This document shows, in pieces, positions 9,322 to 21,300 of a DNA stretch of 62,000 bases. The first letter of the stretch is position 1, and every line of letters begins with the position of its first letter. The stretch covers positions 27,874-89,873 of the forward strand of contig NMRA01000434.1 of NCBI GenBank assembly GCA_002633005.1, in the 5' to 3' direction. Position numbers and translations under genes: made by a program. Source of the DNA: Phoronis australis. Its lineage: Eukaryota > Phoronida > Phoronidae. The notes under the pieces are model-generated. The model searched no databases. It was not told the DNA's origin and saw nothing but the letters and a program-made list of their open reading frames with translations.

Positions 9322-12300
9322 CTGGAATTAACAGTCAACAGTAGTAATGAGTCTAGCCAATTAAGTGAGACACAATGAAAAAAGACGTGTTGACAACATG
9401 GCCTCCTTCTGTTGCTGACACTTATGGCACAGGAACTGTTATTTTTATTACAAATTATTTAGCACTTTTAACACGTTTTCACGAAAGAACCACTGATGAA
9501 GGCACAGGGTTGATGACTCATTCGGTTCCATAAATAACTTTTGTTTTCAAAAAGTCAAGAACGTAGTCCTTCTAATGGTAAGTATTCAACAATCGTCACT
9601 TACAGGGGTGTCGTATTTTGAGTTCTCAAAATCTGGAAACCCTGTAAATGATTATTGCCATTCAATTTTCTGCACCTAAGCCCAGCACCATTCACTGATG
9701 TTGTATTCAAAGCACCAGTCACGTGTACACTTACCTACATCACAGTTTTTCCCGGAGTAACCTTTTCTACATTTACAAATATAGCCCTTATTTTTCACTT
9801 TGCACCTTCCTGTTTTGCATGGGTTTGGCCGGCATGGGTTGTCATGGCGACGAGGTGGCTCCTTATCATGCTGAGACTCTGGACATCCAGGCATGACCTT
9901 GTGACGTCTGACGGAGCTTGCCATGAAGTCAACCATCTTGTTGTTGATCATTACTTTACTCATACAGCCTGTAATAATCAAGCTTTGCCACATAAGTCTA
10001 CCACGTGACTGCAACTCCTACCTGACAATTGAGAGGCACAATCATTGATTTTTTCACTGACATATTTCACACAAAATAATTGCTGAAGTTATCACTTGTG
10101 ATCGACATAAGTTATATGTTGCACTAAATAAACATACACTAGTTCATGATGCGCTCACCCATTCAAATTTCACTTCATTCTTTGCCGGAGAGAATTAAAA
10201 TCATTCAGATAAGAGCTCTCAGTGCAGTGGTGTACAAAAGTAATTAGTCGCACCATTGTGTTGCTCGGGTAGGTTACACAATAGGTTGGAACATATCAAA
10301 AAGGCTATCAACAGTTTTAATACATGTTATGTGTCTTTTCTGTAATTGACCAATTTTTGTCAGTGCTAGTATGAAAAGTTCAACTTAAAATGACAAGATT
10401 TAGCTTTTAAAGGTTGTACCACGGTGTCTAAAATGGTAGAGAAAAATGTTTCCACGCACAGGCAGTGGCTATTACCGACAACCTTCATAATATCCATAGG
10501 AGCTGGTCACAGAAGTTCAGGTGCTGTAGTAATTAGTGACTTTTGTAATCCCAACCAGTAAGAATTAAGCATTCGTAGTTACTGCTTGATGGAATTTCAG
10601 ATGTAGCACATAATGCTCCACGATGAAAGGAGACCAAGAAATAGCGAAATAAAGGAAATTTATTATGAATGACAAAACGGGGTTACAAAGTACACAAACA
10701 AAAATTATGTCAGCATAAAATATTTTTTTTGAAATACGTCCCGTTGATAAATGAACATGCAAAGGGAAATTGAACAAAATAGATCTGAAAATATGTGAGT
10801 TTACAGGTCACTAGGGAAAACAGGCTTAATATGTATATGAACAATTTGCAGTCCTACTTTGCATTTCAATTAATATTAGGTCATTAAGGTCACACGTTTT
10901 GTCATGGTAGGTCACCAGTACGGTCCCAAGAATTAATAAGACTTAATATAAACAGTCACAAGACAGGTTTTTCCTAACATTTGGGGCTCAGCTATTCAGA
11001 ATCCGCAGGGAGTAATAAAACAGCTATCTTCTGGGCCAGGACCATAAAGCCTTTGTTTAGTTGTGTTCAGTTACAGTCTAACTGGGACAGTTGTATACCT
11101 AAGAGCAGGGGTCACAAACAACTGCTTTCACTGACCTTGCATGACAATTACAGACCAAGTGTGTGTGAAGGACAACCATCATTTACAACCCCATCAGGAA
11201 AAGTCTCTCTCACCTGTGAAACTGTCACCCTTCTTCACTTGATATTTCACCACGGCGCGCTGTCCTACATGACGAGGCAGACCCCCCAGGTAGGTCGGCT
11301 CGCTCACCATCATCTTGGTCTTCTCACCATCGTTTAGTATGGTCCTCGGTCGGCCGTGGTCAATTCTCATCGTGAAGTTCTTGTTCAATATCAGCATCTC
11401 TAACACGTGAGGTAGGCCATCGTTGATTTTCTCAAATGAATACAGCTGCGAGACTGGATAGTTGCCGATGTCGAAGCTGACTCTGACGTGGCCCAGGAAG
11501 AGCTCGACAGCAATATGTTGGTCGAGCCCGTGGTACAGTATAATACCACTCTTGCCACGGGTTGTCAAGACAACCGTCATGTTGACAGATGGAGCAAACG
11601 GGAGTGCAGGGATCTCGGCATACGATCCACGCTCAAAATGAATGCTGGTCAGCTTTTCACAGTTCTTACCATCGAAACCTGGGAAAACAATTTCTAGATA
11701 TTAATTTTTTCACCACCATTATCAATGGTAATTGCTAGTGTTACAAGAACAGATGAGTGTTATACCATCAAACTATTACTACTACCAGGAAGACGTTACC
11801 AGGAAGGTCAAGTGGCTAAACAACAAATTCTTGGTATTTTTACAAAACAGGGCTTGGAATAACCAGTGACAAAAAAAGAGGAGATGTTTCCAGGTGATAT
11901 ATAGTTCCACAAGTAGGCTTGTGTGATAGAAATATTTTTTGCGATGTAAAATTCTGACAGCTGAAATGAATGCTTTTGCATGAATAAAGTCAAAATAATA
12001 ATAAAAAGATACAAAAAAATCCAAGTCCTGACAAAAGCAATTGAAGAAGTACTGTTTAACTGAGGAAAATTATAATTCAATTTGTTATCTTTTAATTTTG
12101 TTTATTCTTTGTACATAAAAGGCCACCGGCCCATAGTACATACCACATAATACACACCATGTACATAAACAGATACACTGATGTATAAAATAACAATTAG
12201 AATGCTGAAACATTTAGACACTGGCTCTTATGAGAAAGGTTTTCTTGATGAACTTTGACAGATTAACCAAGAAGGTACTTGAAACGTTATTCATGTAACT

Positions 12301-15300
12301 TAAAAAGGATGTAGTATCGCATTGTGAAAGTTGTGGTATATATTGGATCCTCAAGTGATCATACAGGAAGCATCTTGTTAAGAAGTGGAACTCATCTTTT
12401 AAATGTGGGACATTGAAACTTTAATTCTAAAAAAATGGGACACAGGTGACTTCTGTCGCCACCACCTTCAGACTCGAATTTAAGAAAATCAGAATTTTGT
12501 TCAAAGAAATGCCAACTTTGTCATGGGTACTACGATCCATTAAAAATTTTTGAACATTTTCACAAAACTTTCTGCTAGTGATCATTCTATTTTGAACAGT
12601 CTAAACGGTTGAAATCTTGTTCAACACTTAATCCCAAGACTATTTTTTTCACTGCATGTCCCACAAATTGAAAAAAAAATATTTTGACTGGATGGATAAC
12701 CAACAGCCTCCTTACCGGCAGGACAGCGACACTCATAATCATTCGACCGTGGTAGCTGGAAGCACGCGCCGCCATTTTTACACTCATGATTAACACAAGC
12801 ACTCGTTAGAGGGTACTGTACTGATTTGAGGGTTCGAATCTCACAGTAAGTACCAGTAACGCCATCTGGACACTGGCACCTGTAGCCATTCACTTGGTCA
12901 ATGCATGTGGCTCCGTTCTGACAAATATGGCCGACACAGTCGTTAATGTTGTTGGAACAGTTTTTGTTGTCAAATCCTGGCTGGCAAATACACCTGCAAA
13001 ATATAAATGGAAGCAAGTCTCAATTTTGTCATCTGCACCCTTAACCCCATCTACTGTCCAGTCACAGAATTTTCAGCTACAATTATTTTGGTGCACAAAA
13101 TGACTGACAAGACCATCAACCTAACGTGTCAAACCTGGGGCCTGTTCCAAGAAACTGAATTAAGTTCATTTTTTACTTAAGTTTAAGATTTGTCTTAACT
13201 TCCAAACTTTGAAATTTCCATATTCGGTAGCTATAGGTTAGTCAAAATTAAAGCAAAATTTATGTCAAACACTTAAGTCAAAATTAAGATCTCATTCTTG
13301 AAATGGTTTTGAGACAAATTTAACTTTTATTTTAAAATTTACTAAACTTCAAGATTTGTCTTAGCTAAGTCAGTTTTGTTGGAACGGGCCCCTGGACTTC
13401 AACAGTAACAAACTGTCACTTTAATTTTTCCAAGCCCAAAAACTAGTTTGAATCTGATCAAGTAACGAGCAAGATGATGGCAGATAGAACACAGTTTTGA
13501 TTAAAAACAACATGTTATGTTGCTACCATTATGGTCCAAAGTGTATGAAGTTGTAACTAGATCACCAAAAGGCATTAATGACTTTGTGTGATATATTTGT
13601 TAAAAATCAGTACTGTAAACCTTCTTCAGAAGTAAAATGGAAAGCCTAAGCATGACCAATGAAAGTATGGATTGGGATTCCATAAATAATGCTATTGGTA
13701 AGTATACTGATGAAAAAATGAGGTGGTTTAATTATAGAATTGTACATAACATTCTTCCAACAAAATTGTTTTCTCGAAAAAAATGGTATCGTAAACTCAA
13801 ATCTATGTTCTTTGAGCAGTGAAGTCCCAGAATCAATTGTACATTTGTTCTGGGAGTGTAGATATGTTAAAATTTTGTGGAACAAATTACTATTTTGGCT
13901 CAAGCAGATTTTTCATAAATTAATATTTCAGCAAAAGAAGGTTTTGTTAGGTTTTTGCAATACAAGTTTGTATATGAAATCATATTTTGCTTAACGAAAA
14001 TGTTTATATATAGGGAGAAATTTAAGGAAGCTGTACCTATTTTTGATAACTTACCGGCTTATATCATAGATTAGTGTAAAGTTGATTACTTGATTTGTAA
14101 ACAAAATTTTTGAGTTGGAGCAACACATAACTAAGTGGAAAGATCTTGCATATTTTATTTAGAATCTCTGCCTATCATACTTGGTATTTATTGTTGTTGT
14201 TTGTGACTAAGTGTGCACACTTGCTATGTATATATGTTTTGTAAATATGTTTTTCTGCAAAAATAAAAAAATCAAACAAAAAAGATGAGGGCAGTTTTCA
14301 GAAATAGACATTTTCTAGCATAAGGCAGCTATAGGTGTATGACAGCTTTATCATTAGGGCGTTCTCCCGCTCAGTGACATCACGAGGCATAGAGCGGTGG
14401 TGAACAAATGGTAACATCTAGCTCCTTTATCAGATCAGAGCAATCATCTAAAGAGAGCTGGACCTCTAACCACAAATACCTAAATGGTGATAATCAGTCG
14501 TGTAAGATACTGGCTACGGCAGTCAACTTCCCAACTTGTTCGTTTGCCATCGTATCAAACAAGTTGGGAGTCAACAGAAGAACGCTATTATGGTTGCAAA
14601 TGCACATGAAATGCACCCACGGTACTTCACCGATAACGAAGACACAAATTGAGCGTAAGTATGGTAAATATTTGATCCTCAGGCCTGTCACTTATGACCA
14701 GATCTCTAAACAATGATATCATTTCATGTACTTTACCTGTAATCTTTAATGAGTGGAACACAGGTGGACCCATCATGGCAAGGGTTGAATTCAGAACAAA
14801 AGTTGATCTCCTTTTCACAGTAATTACCTACAAACCAGATGAGTTTCTCAGATTTTTATCAACTCCATGAACACCATGAGCAGCTAACTTAACCCATTGG
14901 AGTTTGCCAATGAAATAAGTTTTGTTCATCTAACTATACACTCTGCTGTCTGTGGTACAGTTAAAGCCAGTTTAATAGCACACCTGGCTACATAACCAGC
15001 TTAAATTTGATAATTTCCTTATCAATATCGATTTATTACTATGCAACAGTTTAAGAGTTTACCTGAGAAGAAACGAGCAAATACAATATATATACCCAGT
15101 ATAATGCAATAAAAATCAAAACAACCATAAGAGCTACCACTTTGTGACTGAGAAGTATGTAACAGGGAGCTATCAGCATATCCCAAGCCTAATTACCCAT
15201 AAATCCCTTGGGACAACTGCAGGAATATTCATCGATGAGGTCGACACACTCAGCGCCGTTGAGACATTTGTGGCCGAGACAGTCGTTGATGTTTGTTTCG

Positions 15301-18300
15301 CAGCGGTCACCCTCAAAACCAGCCGGACACAGGCAACTGGAGAGGAAAGAACAGTTCACCAAATGAAATGATATTGACATGAAGACAATTAACCCTTCCT
15401 CATTAAGTGGGACAATTGTTATCGCTGAATTCAGTGAACAACTGAAGATATACATTCCAATTATTTTGTCACAATATAGTTGAAACTGAGGTTAAAATAT
15501 AATTAGGATATTTGCCTTGAAATTTAAGATCAGGCCACATCCGTGTGGATTTTCCAATCATAATGGGTTTGAGACATAATGAAGCTCTTTGCTTTAATCT
15601 TGCCCCTTAAACAATGGTTTAGATTTAATTTGCAAGACATAATTAACATGACTGAATATCAGCTAGAGCGAGTCACAGTAAACATTACCATAACAAATGA
15701 GGCAAATAACTATGGTGAAACTCAATCAGATGTCGACAATAAAAGTATTTAATTGCTAAAAACGGCATGTTTTTATCTTTTCAAAGGCTTGCTATACAAT
15801 GCTGTAAGTGTCTGGAATTTAACAATTAAATATACCTCTGTACTAGCTGCACCATGCATACTAATCTAACAATGGAAGAAAATATTTTCATAGAGAAATT
15901 AGATAAAATGAAATATTTCTGTTACCACACTATATTCAAACACAGGAAATTTGACAGTAGCTGTACTCCACTATGTGAATAACTCATCACCTAAATCTAC
16001 CATACTGGTCCGCCACTGTACATGTTTGACAGTAGCTGTACTACCCCACTATGTGAATATCTCCTCACCTAAATCTGCCATACAGGTCCGCCACTGTACA
16101 TGTTGACAGTAGCTGTACTACCCCACTATGTGAATAACTCCTCACCTAAATCTGCCATACTGGTCCACCACTGTACATGTTTGACAGTAGCTGTACTACC
16201 CCACTATGTAAATATCTCCTCACCTAAATCTGCCATACTGGTCCACCACTGTACATGTTTGACAGTAGTTGTACTACCCCACTATGTGAATATCTCATCA
16301 CCTAAATCTGCCATACTGGTCCATCACTGTACAAGTTCGACAGTAGCTGCACTACCCCACTATGTGAATATCTCCTCACCTAAATCTGCCATACTGGTCT
16401 ACCACTCACTGTACATGTTTGACAGTAGCTGTACCACACCACTATGCGAATGACTCCTTACCTAAATCTACCATACTGGTCCACCACTGTACATGGTTGA
16501 CAGTAGCTGTACTACCCCACTACGTGAATATCTCCTCACCTAAATCTGCCATACTGGTCCACCACTGTACATGTTCCACCATTAGTACAGGGTTGTCCGA
16601 AACAAGCGTCAATCATATTCTCACAGCGCTGCCCGTGGAAACCAATGGGGCACTCACATTCATAGTCATTGAACTTTCTCAGGTGACACGTGGCCCCATT
16701 TTGACATGGGTGGGTGTAACAGATATCGCACTTGGCTAGTATTGCAGGGTCAGGGTTTTCTGAAATATGAATATACGTAATCAACAATTCACTTAGTAAT
16801 TTTTTCTGCAAAATAATGAAACAATCAAACGCTAATAAATTGACACATTACAATACTGATTTTTTCACGTTTTTTTTACTTAGTTCTCACACACTTCAAA
16901 AACCATGGATATAATTTTTTAAGAAAGAACCAAGTAAATTCAAGTTCCAACAAGAACGTTTGGTGTATTGAAACTCAAGGTCATCAAGTCAACTTCAGTA
17001 GAGAAACATTGCATTATGTTTCACATAGTCATAACCAGGAGGCGCCTTGCAATTGAGGTTCATTTATTGGCACCAAAGGCTCCTTGATGTTGGTTTTAGA
17101 TTACGATAATTCTCAACTTATTTCACATAAAAACAATAGCTAATAATTGCCATTTTCCACAGAGTGATTATCAAAATGCTTTACTTGTGACATAGTAGAA
17201 ACCATGCTAGTAATTGACTTACAAAAATTTAATCTTGTAAAAAAGAAATTTGACAAAATATAGTTTCACTTGTCTGTCATTGTGTGCATGCTAAATAGGT
17301 GAGGAACTACAGGGCATACAATTCTTGACAGTATATAGCCAATACGCACCATCACAGAGGAAACTGTCGGGCACCGTATTCAACAGCAGAGTGTTAACCA
17401 TGGACTTTGGTCCAGTGCAGATGGCTATGCCAGGCTCACGGTAGTCCTTTTTAATCCAATCAGCCAGCCATTTGATCTTACAGTCACAGTAGAGGCTATT
17501 GGTGCCCAGAGCACTGAAAGTATACCTCAGTGATTTAGTTTGTTAGACCTAAATTAACATAATGCCGGTTGCTTCTCCCACAAGCTGACAGTACATAATG
17601 TCATTTCTAAAATCTGCTGGTCTATCCAGATGAAGCTCTAGCCTATTTACATTGCCGCAATGTTTCAGTTGGTCATTTCACCAGTCATCATCAGGTGTTC
17701 CAGAGTTCTTAGAATAAACGTCAAGCAATCAATATAGGCTAGTGCTTGGTTTAAATAGACCAATACATTTTAGAGAACATTGCATAAATCAAAGTATCTA
17801 AAAGTTTCATATGAATGTGATCAGTTATTTCTGAGATACAATGTTCCAAAGCTATAGCCACAAATTTGGACATTTTTCTAGGGTAGTACATAACTTTAAC
17901 TGCATTTGCCACAGCCATCAAACACAAGGAGAACATATGCACCAATGCAATCAGCTTTTGAAAATAAAAATGATATCCAAGTGACTAACTTCTGTTTCAA
18001 TTTTTACGCAACCATGCGCATGTATATATCATGCCACTATTTACTCACAGATGAGTGAGTGATGTCATATCTTCAAAAGAGCCATAAGGTATAGTAGAGA
18101 TGTTGTTGGCATGTAAAGACAGCACTCGCAGGTTGCTGAGACCAGCGAAACTCTTGGACTGTATGCACTGCAGTTGATTGAATGCGAGAATCCTGCAAAC
18201 AAAATTCAATGTCATTCGTACAACACTGAACAACAACAGGGACGGACAAAATTTTCCACACTTGGAGCCCATTACCTCTTAAGTCTTCTGAAAATCCAGA

Positions 18301-21300
18301 AATATTTTGTGCAATTGCTTTTTGAACCTGTCTATTGTGTGTGGAGATCACTAAACTCTTGAAGTTGAAACAATCAACAGATCATTTGCAGTATGACCAC
18401 GTTTAATCTCGTGCAAAGCTTAACACAATGAGCGAGAATGCGTACAGCGCAAGCCAAAAGTTTTCAGACAAAAAATCACTACCCTTAATTCCCCGTTATG
18501 ACAGCTGGGCAGAAGACAAATTCCTCATCAGAGTAGTCTTCTCTCATGACCAAGAATGAAAGCGAATTAGCAGCAAATTTAGTAAGGTGCCTAAGCTATT
18601 CTGTAATTGGAATTTTGCCACCGTAAGAGTTATTACCAGTCATTTATGCTGTAAACAGAATTTAAGCCATCCTAACGGGATAACGCTATTTTGTATAGTT
18701 ACATTCCTCTTGTGCTGTGTTCTACATTGCTGGTGGATGCAACGCCTGATCATATGCTTGTGATCTCATGTTGAAACCTCAAGCAAAGTTGGAGCAACCA
18801 GACAAACATAGTCCACAGTACATACACGTGAGTACGCTATACTGCACACATACGAATAAAGAAAATCATTCCCGAGTTTGAAACCTCACCTTGACCTAAT
18901 TACCAATGGGTGTGGCTTTAACCAAACTGCATGTTTAGCATGCCTAACAAATACCAATACGGTAAAATCTCACCAATTTCGGAATCAAAAATTATAATTG
19001 TCAAAAATGCCTTTTTCATTTCTTAAAATTATTTTGATGGTAGCTGTGGGTACAAAACTTAAACAAATAAAATGGTTTAACTTGGAACAAATATGGAAAA
19101 AATGATATAACAACTCAGTTGTTGACCATATTGTCTTACATTTTTAAGATTTTGCTATTAATACCATAACTTATTTTTGTACTTTAACAAAGTGGTCTAC
19201 CAGCTTACATAAAAAATTGGCCTAATGAGAAAAACACCTGCATGTGTCTACTTACAATGAGGATAGTAAAGTGTTTTTGACAAAGGCATTGTCTGGCAAT
19301 GCAGCAAGCTTATTGCGGCTGAGATCTCTGAAATGAAAAAGAACAGTTAATTGACAGCAATACTTTACATGAAGCCTTCATCAAAGATCAAACATTACAT
19401 TAACACATGTATTAGCAGTGGAAAATCACTGCTCCAACTACTGCACAAAATGATCCAGCATCATACCTTTGCGTGAAAAAAGGAAAATTAAATACCTCAA
19501 CTCAACTGGTTTGTAATTTCTCACCTGTTTCTGCTTTTATATCACCCAGTAATGAGAGGTGTTCTGATTGATACTTTACACAGCTTGCAATAAGCTTAAA
19601 AATGATGTGAATGTCTACCAATTCGATGTACTAAACACAGTCAGCAAGATTAGTTGGGAGGACATACCAAAAGACTTTCTTTTCAGCTGCAGTTCCAGGA
19701 TTTTGTCCACATAGTGTGCATTCGAGTTATTTCCATAGCAGGAATGTATAAGTGATCAACTATAGGGGTGGTTCGTGGTCCCTTGGACCCCCTCTGCATC
19801 CGCGCCTGCTTTGTCTTTACTGTTTCCAAGAACTCCTTTGGTAGGATAATCACGTAAAAATAACATTTACTATCGCGCACTTACACTTTAGTCAACTTGG
19901 TAAGCCTGTCTAGTTGCCCGTCAATCTCCTTAATGTTGTTATTGTCGAGGTACAGTTCCGTCGTATCCAGTGGGATGTCACGTGGTATCTGGTTCAGCCT
20001 GGCCCCACTGCATCGTATGACCGTGCCCTGACACTTACACTTGGGTGGGCAGTAAGCTCTCTGTTCACAGCTGTTCATTGACTCCGAAGCGACTTCAGGG
20101 TCAGGGCAACACTGGGGGTGACCTCTGTTGCACCCCACATCATTCCACTCTGGAAGATTGACCAAAAAATAACATCAACAATGACAACAATAACAATAAC
20201 AAAATAATAATAATAATAATAATAACAAGCAATTACAGTAGTAAATAAGGTAATTATCAATGATGTACAGGATAGTCATGGGCCCAACAAAGTACACCTA
20301 CTTTTTAACAATGCACAAACAGGCTTCAAGTAACTATAACATGTCTTTTTTGTAATATGCATAAAAAGCACTAATTTGCTTTATACTGAGGAACTCTGAA
20401 ATTGCTTCCATTTTAAAACAGATGTTCTAAACAGACGATACAGAATGTACGCTTTATAGATACAGTCGGCAAAAATACTTATAGCCGAGTTATGAGAGAA
20501 GTGTGTGATACTGACCTTCGCAGACAAAGTCAGTGCTGGGCAGGTCCATCAGAGGGATGTTGTGCACGGTGGACGGTCCATCACAGCGCAAGTGACCAGT
20601 AACAATCTTTCGAGTCCTCAGCCAATCAACAAGCCAGCCCAGGTTACAGTTACACAGGAATGGATTGGCCAGCAGGTTACTGCAATAACAGATCTCCTAA
20701 TAGTAATTGTCAAACGTAATAAAAATAATGATAAATAATTATAATAGTATAAAATGATAACATTTGGATAAATGGTTAAACAACGATGGTATGTAGTGGT
20801 TGTATTGTAGTTGACAACTTAATTGCATGTATAATTTCAGATATTAAACAGACCACAGTGCCCTTGGTCTTAGAAAAACATTGTACATACAATCATTTAT
20901 CAGCATCACAATTTATTCTCTTTTACCTATTCACTGCAACTTTTAGATTAGAATCAAGAGATGAAATATGGCTAAACAAAACTGTACCCACATCACCAGT
21001 CAAAGGCCAGTATACTCACAGTGTAGCCAGGTGTGACTGTCTATCAAATGCCCCTTTAGCGACACACGTCACCTGATTATCATAGAGTGAGATGAGGCGT
21101 AGGGAGGGCATCTCCAGGAAGGTGGAGTTATTAATACAGGTCAACTTGTTGCTTCGTAACATTCTGGAATGGAAACTGGGTCTCCTCACTACGTATTTCA
21201 CTCAGAACAATGTGACAACCTTCCTTTAATTGGGACGGTCTCTCAATTCCGTACGTTGAATCTTGTCAGAAAGGTGAAAGCAAAATATTTACGATCTTTT

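Larger units (their letters stand above)
12994..14736 (-). other. slit intron with a MITE and a LINE tail
   Basis: 1743 bp. It contains the GGGGCC-ended MITE (13137-13392) and a 5'-truncated LINE on the + strand (about 13575-14283). The remainder is unremarkable. Confidence 0.7.
18193..19255 (-). other. slit intron, D4, with repeats
   Basis: 1063 bp. It holds a dispersed repeat (about 18440-18660, similar to 40560-40740) and a degenerate MITE copy (18956-19170). Confidence 0.5.

Noticed and set aside
9655-10008. A 117-codon + strand frame
   Set aside because: It is the antisense shadow of the slit EGF7 exon.
16100-16739. Open frames on the + strand with repeated [18 protein letters not shown]-like peptides
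   Set aside because: They are the antisense translation of the 78-bp minisatellite over slit EGF2 and its intron, not a repeat protein.
20505-20738. A 77-codon + strand frame over the D3 LRRCT
   Set aside because: Antisense shadow of a slit exon.
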